Of a stretch of DNA of 64,000 nt, positions 1-15,365 are shown piece after piece. The DNA is taken from the NCBI GenBank assembly GCA_033398695.1, contig CM065814.1, positions 16,240,358 to 16,304,357 on the forward strand, in the 5' to 3' direction. A program made the translations under genes and the position numbers. This DNA comes from Orobanche coerulescens (Eukaryota; Streptophyta; Magnoliopsida; Lamiales; Orobanchaceae). How positions within the stretch are numbered: the first letter of the stretch is position 1; each line of letters starts with the position of its first letter. Below the pieces are notes generated by a model that did no database searches, had not been told where the DNA came from, and saw only the letters and a list, made by a program, of their open reading frames with translations.

Positions 1-1049
1 TAATGCACCGCGGTGTTCATGGAGTTAATGAATCGTGTTTTCATCGACTATTCGATCAATTCGTGGTTGTCTTTATTGATGACATTTTAATTTATTCTCT
101 CGACCGAGGAGCACGAGTTTCATATTCATCGTGCTCGACGTGTTGAGACGAGAACAACTTTATGGGAAGTTTTCCAAATATGAGTTCGGATGTCCAAAGT
201 GACGCTTCTGACATGTAATTTCACTGACGGAGTTCAGACGACCCTCGTAAGACGGAGGCTATTCGAGATTGGCTACCTCCGAAGAATGTTAAGGAGATCC
301 AAGCTTTCTGATTAGCCGCTATTATCGGCGATTTGTGGAGGGATTTTCTAAAATTGCTCAACCCATGACGAACCTTTTACTAAGGATAAGAAATATACGT
401 GGTCCGACGCGTGTCAACAGAGTTTTGAGGAACTCAAGAGCCGGTTAACTTTAGCACTGCCCTTTCTTTACCGCAAGGGACGGAGGGATTTGTGGTTTAT
501 AGTGATGCGTCCGGACAGTGGTCTCGATGTGTACTCATGCGTAACGGGAAGGTTATTGCTTATGCTTCACGGCAATTGAGACCTTACGAGGTTAATTATC
601 CGACCTACGCACTGGAGTTAGCAAATGTGGTTTTTGTATCAAGATTTGGCGCCATTATCTTTATGGCGTTACTCGCCGATATTCACCGATCATAAGAGTT
701 TAAAGTATATATTCACTCAGAAAGAGTTAAATATGCGACAGAGACGGTGGTTGGAACTAATCAAAGATTATGATATCGAGATCCTTTACCACCCGGGCAA
801 GGCGAACGTAGTCGCCGACGCCTTGAGTCGTAAGTCCGTTCAGGAGTAGATGCTTGCTCGACACAGCTCAAGGAACTTCAAGAGAATTTCTAAGACCCGA
901 GATCGAGGTCTGGGTTACATGAGTACAAGGGCAACTTTGTACGTTGGAGATTTCGGCCACTTGAGGAGACGATCAGTGAGAATCGTGGTTCGCACTCCAT
1001 TTTTGTTACGCATTCGAGAGGATGTGACTGTGGGAAAGCCCTGCTCAGG
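1..1049 (+). pseudogene. Ty3/gypsy pol fragment (RT end, RNase H, start of integrase)
   Basis: Degenerate piece of a retrotransposon polyprotein on the plus strand. Bases 1-100 still encode the end of the reverse transcriptase palm, including most of the FIDDIL catalytic stretch. Bases 492-846 read as RNase H (VVYSDASGQ, then [37 protein letters not shown] and [15 protein letters not shown] segments). Bases 847-1030 align with the linker before the integrase zinc finger (LLRIREDV). It is colinear with the pol of the element at 49.7-54.5 kb, which lies on the opposite strand. Frameshifts and a stop at 847-849 break it. It ends abruptly at 1049, where an LTR begins. The left side runs off the window. 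It cannot make protein. Confidence 0.88.
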
Positions 1050-1593
1050 TGTAACACCCCCAAGTTATTCAGTATATTACGGCCGTGAGCCCCACCATGG
1101 GACCCACAAGGCTATACATGCGCGGAATCAGAAACTTGACCGAGAAGGTCCAGATACAATGAAAAGAAGGACAATACAAATGGTATTCAAACCATAACCA
1201 ATGTAACCATATACATCACCACACAAAACAATACCTCGGCAACACAGCGTAACATCAAGGAAACTCAAATACAATACTCGAGTATTTAAAATCCATTCCA
1301 AGACAACAACACCGAATGGAGGAACCCAAAAGAAATATAACCAGAGACAAGACACAAGATCACACTTTCCCATCATCTTCATGCCGACTGATACCCGCCT
1401 GTCCGTTTTCCCGGAACTCGAAATACATAAAAAGGATTTCCACCATAAAGGGGTTAACCGTCAATAGATAGTGCAAGTATATCAAGTATGAAAACAATAC
1501 TCCTCGACAATAAAGTAAATGTAACCGTCAATTCATCAATTCAAGACTAGTATTCCTAATAACTAAATCTCATAAAGATCACATCAATACATA

Positions 1594-1740
1594 TATGAAT
1601 ACCGTGGAACCGCACCAAGAGGCTACGGAACCCTCGTGGGACCCGTCGGCCCGCCCTGCAGTGGTTCGCTCATATCATCCGTGGAATCGCACCAAGAGGC
1701 TACGAAACCCTGGGGACCCGCCGGCCCGCCCTGCAGTGGA
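1594..1740. repeat. Two-copy tandem repeat in LTR C
   Basis: Two units of about 73 bp, each starting near CCGTGGAA(C/T)CGCACCAAGAGG and ending near GCCCTGCAGTGG. The same pair is present in the right LTR at about 7836-7972, so it predates the element's insertion. Confidence 0.7.
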
Positions 1741-2290
1741 TATAAATAATCATGCCATTAATATTTCTTACTTTCAAAGTCGAGAACGATAATCATAATT
1801 ATATACTTGCCTTGAATAGTTGACGACGCAACGAACGGAAAGGAAAGTCACCGACGAATGCTAGGAACCAACGAAACCGAACCTAACGATTTGAAGAATA
1901 CAATCACAACCAATTCTAAACGAATACGGAATCGAATACACCCGAAACCCGCCTACGATTCATATATATTCGTATAAAAACGACAACGAGAGCGACTCAC
2001 AACCAGACACTCTAGATTCCGTAAAACCACGAAATATACCATGAATCCGTAGGGAAACTAAAAATACTAACAAGATTAATCATATTCATCATGAATTATC
2101 CAACAAAACGGAACGAATCGGACAAAAACACGAAAACCCCCAAATCTTCCCAAAAGTAGGGTTCTAAAGATCTAACCTTGATTCGCTGGATCAAAGGATG
2201 TTATAGGATGATTGATCAATGATATAACCTCTAGAATGTCGAGATTCGTTGTCAAAGGAAATGAAAATGAGTGAAAAAGTGGTCAGCTTC

Positions 2291-2730
2291 ATTTATATAC
2301 TGGTCGGAACTAGCGTGGCGCTAGCCAAGATCGCCCAAAGACTCTCGGCCAGTGGCCCGCACGACCCGGCACCACCGACCAATCCCGCCGACCATGACCT
2401 CGTTCGCCCGATCCTCGCTAGCGTGCGCTACGGCCGAAGCTCGCGCGCGCTAGCCGACTGGCCCAAAGAGCCTCAGACTAAAAATCTCGCCAGAACGCAC
2501 GCTAGTCGGCCGACAGCAAGGCGCTAACTCCCGCCGAAGCGTGCGCCACGACCGACAAGAGCGTGCGCTACCCGCCGATCCTACCCGAGTCCGTAACCTC
2601 GTAACCCTCTCGCCTGCACTCCGATAGCACAGACTGGCCGCTGACAACAGGCGCTACATCGCCGAGCTAGCACGCGCAGCCTCCCGGCCAGAAGCGCACG
2701 CTACGCGGCTCGCCGTGGATCGCCGGCTGC
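2291..2730 (-). promoter_or_regulatory. LTR C promoter: TATA box with upstream GC-rich palindromic motif block
   Basis: On the minus strand a TATATAAA box (2292-2299) is preceded by about 400 bp rich in variants of TAGCGTGCGCTA, a near-palindrome. The same order of block then TATA occurs at 6063-6580, 13290-13600 and 60461-60900, and with a different motif (TGTGCCGCGGC) at 49055-49330. The position fits the U3 promoter of each LTR. Confidence 0.55.
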
Positions 2731-3265
2731 CTCAAGACTTCCGACAAGGCCGCACCGGCCCGGCCACCGCCACCGCCATGACCCGACGACTCGATTTTCC
2801 GAAAACTTACTAACGATCACGACGTAAAAGCTCGCGGCAACATCAACGAATTCGAAATGAAAACATAATACAATATTTAATCATACGCGACCAAGAAAAG
2901 AGTCAAGACAACAAGTACATATACGGATACCCATAACTTTGGGTAAATTACAAAATGGCCCAAAACGCCCGAGAATCACGATACATGATCGAATAACCAA
3001 ACCGAAGTTCACAACACGTATAACAAGGTTAAACGGACTTACGGAAACTCAAACAAGAATTTCGAACGAGATTCGCAAGAATCGAACTCAAGCGCGGAAA
3101 AGTCGCTAAAAGGCACTAACTCAACAAAACGACACCGAAACGAACTCTGATGTCAAAAAGTTTAGAATTACTCATTCTCGTGATGACGGAACGTCCCAAG
3201 CGAGTCGTTAAAACGGACTTCGCCAAAAAAATAAAATTACCTAGATCGAATTTATGGATATTACA

Positions 3266-3654
3266 TTCTACCCTCCTTAAAAGAAGTTTCATTCCAAACT
3301 TAAAACAACTAGGGAGAAGCAATATCCCGCCAGAAAACTCAACGAGATACACAAGAAACGCCAGAACTTACGCCCAACGGCGAAACGTTATAAGCAACAC
3401 AACAATACATTACCCGAATGTAATCCAATCCAATGTCAAATAAATACGAATCACAATGCCCAAGGCTACAACGGAAATACATCACAATGGCTCGAAAGCG
3501 CCACCAAGCCGCCGAAATGTCACGATGGCTCGAAAGCCGAATGTACTCAAGTCAGAAATCATCACAATATAGATCTCAAAGAAACATACCCAACTATCGA
3601 ACATACCCTCATGATGAACGACCACCGCAAATCGTCTGACATATCCAATACAAC
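3266..3654 (-). other. Internal (3' side) remnant of element C, no ORF
   Basis: It starts with the polypurine tract on the minus strand and matches the equivalent part of element B just right of 61466 (TTAAAAGAAGTTTC and CTCAACGAGA stretches). No coding sequence is recognisable. Confidence 0.55.
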
Positions 3655-6600
3655 ATGGACTACGAACGACCAAACAATAAGGCTCAAGAGGGACATCACA
3701 AGACGCCCGATCCGGAAATGTGTCCGTGCACATGTCTACCCCAGATACTAATCCGTAATATACGTGTGACAATGTACCTAATTAGCCTCACGAACTACGC
3801 CTCGTGCACGGTCCAATGGGGAAGCATCCACGCATGACCATCGTGGTGCCCGGCTAAAAATCCTACACATAACCAATCGCACGCAGATATGATTCCAGAT
3901 ATGCCACGATACAACATGACAACGAAACTCAAAGGATAACATATCCAATACGAATCATGCGACTCACCAAGTGAACGATGATACACGAATAATGAAAGAT
4001 CGACACGACCAACAATATTCAAAACAACCACCCTGGGATCAAAATCCCTAAGGACCGATTAACACGAGCAACGATCACAACACAACACCAGGAAAATCCT
4101 CAACCTTCAACGATCACAAAATTACTGAGTTCACAAGAAAAATAGTGTGCTGCCTTGAGTTGGCCAACACGACAATAATAATTCAACGGATGGGAATATT
4201 CTCGACAGTCCCAATTCAATACATCGATTACCTTCAGGACGGTCAATCGATAACAATAATACAACGGATGTCTCGCACCTTTAATCGGTTACCGATAACG
4301 AAGATGATAATCGAATACGCTAATGCCTTCAATCGCCAAAACGACATCAATAGAAAAACACCGATATCAATAACGCATTTATCTTAAAAATATCTTGGTG
4401 AAACATCAATCAACAATAACAATCGATACGCCGATGCCGCGAATCGCTATCGCCAACAATATGATCAACAAGTATCGTAATGCCCCGAACCGCCATTTAC
4501 GAACAACACTAACAATCGGCATAACTTGCCGAAAGACATCGTATCAAACAACCCTTGATATCAAAGAAAATCACAAAGAGACCGAGTCTCTCATGCACAT
4601 ACATAATAACATCAATCTCATCGACTAGTATAAGTATAAAACTTGATTCGATATCAATACAACGAATCACATTAATTCGCTTGCTTTCGCCTACGAGTTC
4701 CTCACTTCCACCAAAGTAATCTATGAACTCTTCAACTTCAACCACATCACAACACCATAATCCACGATCATACATCACCACTTATTTTATAAAGACGGAT
4801 TAATAATCGACAAGTTCGATAACGATCGGTATCAATACAACCAAACCACAAACTCAACCGCTTCACCATATCTCGATTAAACACAACCAACAATCCAACT
4901 CGACACTTACAAATCCTCGTCCACAATACAATTCGAAATATGATGATCATATCAAGAACCTATTCGACCAACAAGGGTCTAGATGTCATCGATTCCAAAC
5001 TAAAGCCTTAAACACGAATTAACAAGGTTCCTCCTTGTAAATCCATAGTTAAAATTTTCCGATGATCATCATTAATTCGAACCATCCAATTAGTTCAACA
5101 TTATAGATAATCATATTCTAAGGTCATCAAACAATCCAATCATTCAAATTGAACCTTTGTTCAATATGTATGGACTTCAAAACTCGTAGATGAATAATAA
5201 TTTCATCAAACTCGTAATCATATTCGTATCACGATGCGAATATTATATCAAAACACATAATTCAACTCTAGACATGAATATCCCATATTCATATCAAAAA
5301 CACCCACACTCCTTATGAATGTTCATCATCTCATATAATTCAAGAGTTTCTCAGGAATCCTGAATTAATCCGAAATCACGTCCACAATCGACCAACGACA
5401 AAATCCAATGTTCTAACATCTAAGCCATCATCTAACTCATAGTCTAAGGCATATATCATCATAACATCAGAATCGCAATAATACCGCCAAGAACACTATG
5501 ATCCCCTAACCATACTCATGACAACATAACATAACCCAACATATAAGTCATCATGTCATCATCTTCCTTAACAAACTTCCCGTGGGACACCAAGAATCAT
5601 CATAACGCTCCATAAACTATTATCATACGAACTAATCATCAACAACAACGCCAAAGTCGAAATGTCCTGGAGATATTAACCAACACATCTCTCAAGATAA
5701 ACAAGACCATTCAAAACCACACGAATCATATCAATATCCGCACTTCAACAACAATATCAACATAATGCGGTAATCCATCCATAATCATACTTATCAACTC
5801 CTATACATGACGATTATCAATTCAAGAACAACGATATTCAATGCAGAACCAAATCCAAAGTGAATATTAATTACCTCTTCAAGAAATGGATTGATTCTCA
5901 AGGTTGAATACATTTCCAATCGATTCCAAGCTTAGAGTTGTTAAAACGGACAACTCCATGATTACGCAAGTATTTAGAACCTCAACGTATTTCCCAAGAA
6001 CTCTCTCTATCGATCAAGGAATGAGAATGGACAAAATGCCTCTCAAAGACTCGCCTATCCTCTTTATAAAACACATCACTAGCACGCGCTAGACCTTATA
6101 TTTAGCGTGCGCTATCGGGTAGTCCAAAAGCTACCGCATTGCTTCGAATTCATCTAACGACGTAATGCCCATGCATTAGCGCACGCAAGCAGGCGCTGAC
6201 TTGCTACAGTTGAAATGCTCAAGAGCGCGCGCTATTCCTCGACCTTAGCGCGCTAATCGCCGCTGACCCGACAACATGTACCTTCCCGTAAGATGCCCGG
6301 TCCTACATGCCGAAAGCAACCAATAAAGCCAAGATTCCCGTTGACGATCTCAAATTAGCGTGGCGCTACCAACATGCATTAGCAAGGCGCTAAGCGCCGA
6401 TAATAAACAACTGGGCCTACCTGCCGCCACCTTCCGTGCCTTATACAATATCTTACGACGTTAGGGTCCTCCTTAGCGTACGTAACTCAAACCTCTTAGC
6501 GGCGCTAAGTATGCACCGTAGCGTACGCTAAGTATATATCTTAGCGCGCACTAGGCATACCTCGTAGCGTGCGCTAACGTGGTCAGATTTAGCAATTTTC

Positions 6601-6770
6601 CGCTATTCTCACCAACATCTCGACATACCAAACGATCATACGACACAATGAATACATATACGCATTCAACAACATTGTCATACACGCTCACATCATCCTC
6701 AAGCACAATTATCCATCAACGACATCCAACATATAAACGAAAAAATATATCCGAAAAATCGGGTATTACA
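3655..6770 (-). mobile_element. LTR fragment of a second type (D)
   Basis: About 3655-3900 resembles the inner part of LTR A (47900-48080): the shared block has GTGTCCGTGCACATG, TGTACCTAATTAG and GCCCGGCTAAAAATCC-like stretches. The right end is GGGTATTACA (6761-6770), followed by a polypurine tract on the minus strand, the same closure as LTR A. A TATA-like box on the minus strand (6063-6070) follows a block of TAGCG(T/C)GCGCTA motifs. The expected left terminus TGTAACACC was not found, so the LTR is truncated. The rest is AC-rich with no genes. Confidence 0.55.
6083..6580 (-). promoter_or_regulatory. GC-rich motif block upstream of the LTR D TATA box
   Basis: Repeated TAGCGCGCGCTA / TAGCGTGCGCTA-like words in otherwise AT-rich DNA, ending at a TTATAAAA-type box at 6063-6070 (read on the minus strand). 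Confidence 0.45.
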
Positions 6771-7290
6771 CTCTACCCCTTAAAAATAAGTTTCGCCCTC
6801 GAAACTTGCAATCACTCGCACAAACAACATTTCAACGGAAATTCAAAATCACCAAGAATTATCGAATAATCCGAACAACATACTTACAAGTCTATGAAGT
6901 TGAAGATCTCCCGTGATACTAGCATGCGACTCCTAAACAAAGTCTCAACATAATACCGATACACACCAATATCGCAATTAGCAATTTAACAAAATCTCAA
7001 GGAAGAGTTCACGCCCATGACCACGACCACGATTCTTCCTCCTTTCACCAACATTCAAGGGTACACACGTGCGTAAGTATAATCCAAATCGCACGCTCGA
7101 AGTGACCAATTCCCAAGAATACCAAGTTATAAACGAAACGATTAAGAAAAATACAAGAAGAGTGAGAGGACTTACAAGTATCTCACAGATCGTGATGATG
7201 GCAGAGTAGTGATACTGGGCAAATGACGACTAATCGACCCAAAAGACCGCTACCTAGGTATCCATAAACCTAAGATCTCGATACCATATT
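6771..7290 (-). other. Short internal remnant with primer binding site
   Basis: It begins with a polypurine tract (minus strand) next to LTR D and ends at 7269-7289 with the minus-strand word TGGTATCGAGATCTTAGG, close to the initiator tRNA-Met primer site used by the other elements here. Only about 0.5 kb separates tract and primer site, so gag-pol is gone. No ORF. Confidence 0.5.
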
Positions 7291-8399
7291 CGTAACACCC
7301 CAAGTTATTCAGTAAATTACAGCGGTGAGCCCCACCATGGGACCCATAAGGCTATACATGCGCGGAATCAGAAACTTGACCGAGAAGGTCCAGATACAAT
7401 GAAAAGAAGGACAATACAAATGGTATTCAAACCATAACCAATGTAACCATATACATCACCACACAAACAATACCTCGCAACACAGCCTAACATCAAGGAA
7501 ATCAAATACAATACTCGAGTATTTAAAATCCATTCCAAGACAACAACACCGAATGGAGGAACCCAAAAGAAATATAACCGAGACAAGACACAAGATCACA
7601 CTTGCCCATCATCTTCATGCCGACTCCGATACTCGCCCGTCTGCTTCTCCCGGAACTCAAATACATAAAGTATTTCCATAAAGGGGTTAGCCGTCAATAG
7701 CTAGTGCAAGTATATCAAGTATGAAAACAATACTCCTCGACAATAAAGTAAATGTAACCGTCAATTCATCAATTTAAGACTAGTATTCCTAATAACTAAA
7801 TCTCATAAAGATCACATCAATACATATATGAATACCGTGGAACCGCACCAAGAGGCTACTGAACCCTCAGTGGACCCGTCGGCCCGCCCGCAGTGGTTCG
7901 CTCATATCATCCGTGGAATCGCACCAAGAGGCTACGAAACCCTCGGGGACCCGGCCGGCCCGCCCCAAAGTGGATATAAATAATCATGCCATTAGTATTT
8001 CTTACTTTCAAAGTCGAGAACGCATAATCATAATTATATACTTGCCTCAATAGTTGACGACGCAACGAACTAAAGGAAAGTCACCGACGAATGCTAGAAC
8101 TAACGAAACCGAACCTAACGATTCAAGAATACAATCACAACCAATTCTAAACGAATACTTTAATTGGAATACACCCTAAACCCGCCTACGATTAATATAT
8201 ATTCGTATAAAAACAACAAGGAGGGCGACCACAACCAAACCCTCTCGATTTCGTAAAACCACGAAATATACCATGAATCCGTAGGGAAACTAAAAATACT
8301 AACAAGATTAATCATATTCATGATTAATTATCCAACAAAACGGAACGAATCGGACAAAAACGCGAAAACCCCCAAATCTTCCCAAAAGTAGGGTTCTAA
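7291..8399 (-). mobile_element. LTR C, right copy, part 1
   Basis: It matches 1050-2165 with many small indels; the first base is changed (CGTAACACC). It runs up to the TAA at 8397-8399, where a CACTA element interrupts it. The LTR resumes at 13122. Confidence 0.85.
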
Positions 8400-8424
8400 C
8401 ACTAGTAGAATAAACATCAAAGAC

Positions 8425-8600
8425 TTCGGTACGTATCACTTCGGTAATCTATATTAGCAAAGTAAAAACAAACAAACAACTTCACTTTTCAATTTATCAA
8501 GTAAAAACCCAACATAGACTTCAAGAAATGGTACCAAACAAAAAGCAGGAGCTAGTTAGAAATTTTGTTACAAAGACTTCACTAATTTGATAATTATCAA
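8425..8600. repeat. CACTA left subterminal repeats
   Basis: Several copies of (A)GACTTC(G/A), at about 8429, 8447, 8516 and 8573. In this superfamily such repeats are the transposase binding sites. Confidence 0.65.
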
Positions 8601-8924
8601 GTAAACAGTGTGAAAGTTTATTTTTTACCAAACAAATTTTACAATAAAGTGTATGTCTTGAGATCTTAATTAATATTTTGAGTTTCAACTTTTTTATTTG
8701 GGCTCCAAAAACACTTAAGAAATATTTGTTTCACCATTTCCTTCCCTAAAATTTTTACAACAATTTTCATGATAAAAATTACCAAAATAAGTAATTTTAT
8801 CAAAAACATTACGAAAATAACAACAAGAAAGACTTGAATGGTTGTTAGTTAAATTTTGGGTTGAATGGAATTTGGCCCCCAACCGAATAAAGATATTAAC
8901 CGGTCAAAAACTTATTTCTCACAA

Positions 8925-9106
8925 CCTGCAAAATCCCCATTTCTCTCTCTCCTGCATCTCCTACCCCGATCCCCTTCCTCTTCCGTCGAATTGCGCTTTT
9001 GGACGTTCTATCTCCAGCGACCGTGGCCAGCTCAACTCGGCGGCGTCCATGTCCTAAATCGGAGTAGATCGTAGCGGCAACCTCTTCTCAGCACGATCAT
9101 TGAGGT
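8925..9106 (+). pseudogene. Possible captured 5' exon/UTR inside the CACTA element
   Basis: A CT-rich, gene-like stretch (CCCATTTCTCTCTCTCCTGC onward) ends at CATTGAG followed by GTATTTG, a plausible donor site. A (TC)n(TA)n microsatellite and a long non-coding stretch follow. It could be the leader of the captured kinase gene. No protein homology is recognisable in any frame. Confidence 0.35.
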
Positions 9107-12196
<3,090 letters not shown>

Positions 12197-12409
12197 TTTC
12201 GCACTTTAATCTATCAATATGCGGTCAAATTTTGGATTGTGTCGATCATAATATTTCTATGGTTCATCACACTGTAGAAGTTATTTTTGACTGCTTGATA
12301 ATGTTGTAGTATGTGTGTTACGACATATTATGCTAATATGTTTTAGTTGGTAATATAATTTTGGCTTTCGCAAAATCTTGTAATTTCTTTATTGGGGAAG
12401 AAGATTTGT

Positions 12410-12505
12410 TAAACCAACAACAAAATGATTATGTGGATTTGTTTGCTTCACGTGCCGATGTTGAAGATTTGAAGAAGAAAGTGGATGAGAAGATGATTTC
12501 ATGAA
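12410..12505 (+). pseudogene. Short coiled-coil-like exon fragment, unidentified
   Basis: One frame reads NDYVDLFASRADVEDLKKK followed by VDEKMIS and a stop. It is charged and helix-prone. It may be a remnant of the element's own gene or another captured exon; I do not recognise the family. Confidence 0.3.
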
Positions 12506-12944
12506 TGTAAGTATGATCGCCTAATGAAAAGCAATGATGTGCTAAAGAGAGACTTTGTCGCTTCAAATATATGATCTTTTTAATCTTTTTGTCCTATTTG
12601 TGGTGTTCATGATGAAATAGATAGATTCTTATTACACATTCTTTGTCTTTGTTATGATATGTATCTGGTTTTGAATTGGTTGGAACGCATGTTATTTTTT
12701 TAAGATGGGATGATATGAAATTGTTGGTTCTTATATTATTGAGCTCTTGTGGTTGATGGTTAGTTATAGTTTAATGTAGATTTTGGCGATGAATTTTAAA
12801 TTGAAATGTGTAATATTAATATATATTACCGCAGAAAATACTAATATTAATACATATATTACTACAATAATCAAGTAAAAAGTTCTTTATTTACTACGCT
12901 AATTATAAAATAACCAAGTTAAAGACATTCTTTGACTTCACTTA

Positions 12945-13121
12945 CCCCCACATTTGATCATAATTAGAAAAAAATCGAGATAGACTTCGGTTATTAGATA
13001 TTAGACTTCGCATAAAAAGCGAAGTCTAAAGTATACCTTTTACTACACGAACATAGACTTCGTAATTATAATGTTTTTACTTCGATATTATCCTAAGTCT
13101 TCGACGTTTATTCTTATAGTG
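12945..13121. repeat. CACTA right subterminal repeats
   Basis: At least six copies of AGACTTCG or its complement in both orientations, including a hairpin of TAGACTTCGC / GCGAAGTCTA at about 13003-13029. They mirror the left end. Confidence 0.65.
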
Positions 13122-13643
13122 TAAAGATCTAACCTTGATTCGCTGGATCAAGGGATGTTATAGATGATTGATCGCTGATATGAAATCGAAACTTCATGGA
13201 TTTGTTGTTTAACAACATGGATTCACCTCCTCCGAAGCTCCAAGCAGCATCAAGAGAAAGGAAATGAAAATGAGTGAAAAGTGGTTGCTCGTCATTTATA
13301 TATCGGGCCTAACTAGCGTGCACTAGCCTACCCTTGACTAGCGTGGCGCTTATCGCCAAGATTACCAAGACTTCGGCCAGACCCGCACGACCCGGCACCA
13401 CCGACCAATCCCGCCGACCATGACCTCGCTCGCCGATCCTCGCTAGCGTGCGCTACGGCAAAGTCGCGCGCTAGCCGACTGGCCCAAAGAGCCTCGACTA
13501 AAAAGCTCGCCTTGCACGCACGCTAGTCGGCCGACGCTGGCGCTAACTCCGCCAAGAAGGTGCGCCACGACCGACAGAGCGTGCGCTACCCGCCGATCCT
13601 ACCCGAGTCCGTAACCTCGTAACCCTCTCGCCTGCACTCGAGC
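13122..13643 (-). mobile_element. LTR C, right copy, part 2
   Basis: It resumes the LTR sequence after the CACTA insertion (AAAGATCTAACCTTGATTCG, as at 2165). It includes the TATA region (about 13296) and the TAGCGTGCGCTA motif block, and is then lost in the assembly gap. Confidence 0.82.
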
Positions 13644-14143
13644 NNNNNNNNNNNNNNNNNNNNNNNNNNNNNNNNNNNNNNNNNNNNNNNNNNNNNNNNN
13701 NNNNNNNNNNNNNNNNNNNNNNNNNNNNNNNNNNNNNNNNNNNNNNNNNNNNNNNNNNNNNNNNNNNNNNNNNNNNNNNNNNNNNNNNNNNNNNNNNNNN
13801 NNNNNNNNNNNNNNNNNNNNNNNNNNNNNNNNNNNNNNNNNNNNNNNNNNNNNNNNNNNNNNNNNNNNNNNNNNNNNNNNNNNNNNNNNNNNNNNNNNNN
13901 NNNNNNNNNNNNNNNNNNNNNNNNNNNNNNNNNNNNNNNNNNNNNNNNNNNNNNNNNNNNNNNNNNNNNNNNNNNNNNNNNNNNNNNNNNNNNNNNNNNN
14001 NNNNNNNNNNNNNNNNNNNNNNNNNNNNNNNNNNNNNNNNNNNNNNNNNNNNNNNNNNNNNNNNNNNNNNNNNNNNNNNNNNNNNNNNNNNNNNNNNNNN
14101 NNNNNNNNNNNNNNNNNNNNNNNNNNNNNNNNNNNNNNNNNNN
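13644..14143. other. Assembly gap of 500 N
   Basis: Exactly 500 unknown bases, a standard gap length of unknown true size. The end of LTR C and the start of a second CACTA element are presumably inside. Confidence 0.99.
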
Positions 14144-14470
14144 AACCTGATTCGCCCGGACCCGGACCCGACCTGCCCGGACCTGGACCTGACCGAACCT
14201 GACCCGCCTGAGGCCCGCCTGAGCCCGGACCAAACCCGCCTGAGCCCGGACGTGACCCGCCTAAGTCCTGACCTGACTTTTTTAGATTTTTTTAATTTAA
14301 CGACGCCAAAAATGGCGTCGGTAAATGGCGGCGTCGGTAAAAAATTACCATCAAGCGTTTTTCCAACGGCGGTTTGCCGTCGGTAATGGCGTCGGTAATT
14401 TTTTTACCAACGCCATTTTCTGTTTTACCAACGGCATTTGGCGTCGGTAAAAACTGTTTTTTTTGTAGTG
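14144..14470. mobile_element. Terminus of a second CACTA element
   Basis: It ends in TTTTTTGTAGTG, the complement of CACTACAAAAAA, a classic CACTA terminus. Five or more subterminal copies of GGCGTCGGTAA in both orientations lie in 14300-14460. Before them (14144-14275) is a CCCGGACCTGACC-type low-complexity tract. The other end is in the gap. Confidence 0.75.
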
Positions 14471-14585
14471 ATTTCAGTTCAGTTAAGTTCAGTTCATTTC
14501 AGTTCAGGTCCATTTAGTTCAGTTCAGTTCAGATCCATTCAGTTCAGTTCAGTTCAGTTCAATTCAGTTCAGATTCATTCAGTCC
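14471..14585. repeat. (TTCAG)n microsatellite
   Basis: Imperfect pentamer array TTCAGTTCAG with occasional CATTT or CCATT interruptions, directly against the CACTA terminus. Confidence 0.85.
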
Positions 14586-14622
14586 AAAAGAACAGAGATT
14601 AATTACTTCTAAAAGGAGTTCT

Positions 14623-14829
14623 CTAGGAAGTATAGTAATGATACATCATCGTCAATAGATCTCTGCCTTGTTCACACAGTTGATATATATTATCAGTAGG
14701 CTGATCAATAACAGAACTCCAAACACAATCCAACGACTCAAAATCATCCACTTGGAACGACCCCAGACTATCACCCGTAAACTGATCGTCATTTTCTAGA
14801 ACACACCGAGTATCCTCGACTGGACCATC
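14623..14829 (-). pseudogene. Unidentified acidic terminal exon fragment
   Basis: The minus strand is open for about 68 codons ending in TAG (14623-14625), rich in Asp and Glu (VEDTRCVLENDDQF, FQVDDFESLDCVW). It is cut at its upstream side exactly where the segmental duplication begins. I do not recognise the family. It looks like a true last exon, but the rest of the gene is not here. Confidence 0.4.
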
Positions 14830-15109
14830 AAATTATGAATAATTATGCACACAGAATGATCAGATCAATTCCCAACAAAAGTGTCTTCGACTAATTGTGT
14901 AAAAATTTTGCGGTGTTCGAAAAACTCGCTCGCTTCAAATACAGAACAACCACTTTTTTTTAGCCATGGAAAGTCGAAAACCCCATTGCGTTCTAAGCTT
15001 ATGATATATAGTTCAATCATTAAAATGGATCACATATCTAAGTAAAAATATTACAGTCATTATTCGGTAAACTGAATTAGGTAATTCAAAGGAGGATAAT
15101 ACCAAAACT

Positions 15110-15365
15110 GAAATGTGCCCTCATGGTTGACCGAATAAGAATGGGTTGTACTTGAAATTGCCATCAAATATTGCATTTGACATTGCAACTTTGTCGTCCC
15201 AAAGTACAACCCTAACGTATGTTATACAAAGATATAGTACCAAGAATCGGATGGTTAACTTCGCCATCATAGAGATTGAAGCAAACATAAATTCTTTCAC
15301 CAAAAAGAACAGTGTTTATGACTCTAACAGTTCAACATCCCGAATAGCTCCAACAATATCGTAAA
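15110..15365 (-). pseudogene. Exon-like stretch of unknown origin
   Basis: On the minus strand short open segments such as GERIYVCFNLYDG and TYVRVVLWDDKVAMSNAIF look protein-coding but sit in different frames. The equivalent at 38360-38640 is also broken. The family is not recognised. Confidence 0.3.

Larger units (their letters stand above)
1050..3265 (-). mobile_element. Long terminal repeat, element C, left copy
   Basis: The sequence opens with TGTAACACCCCCAAG and closes with GGATATTACA, giving the TG..CA termini of an LTR about 2.2 kb long. A second copy starts at 7291. Directly right of its end lies a purine tract on the minus strand (3266-3282), so the element reads right to left and this is its 3' LTR. 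A TATA box (minus strand, 2292-2299) and a GC-rich repeat block lie inside. The left flank is the pol fragment, so element C inserted into older retrotransposon DNA. Confidence 0.8.

Noticed and set aside
13586..14233. A 215-codon minus-strand frame
   Set aside because: It is mostly unknown bases of the assembly gap.
14471..14585. Possible telomere-like repeat
   Set aside because: The unit is TTCAG, not the plant telomere unit TTTAGGG; it is an ordinary microsatellite.
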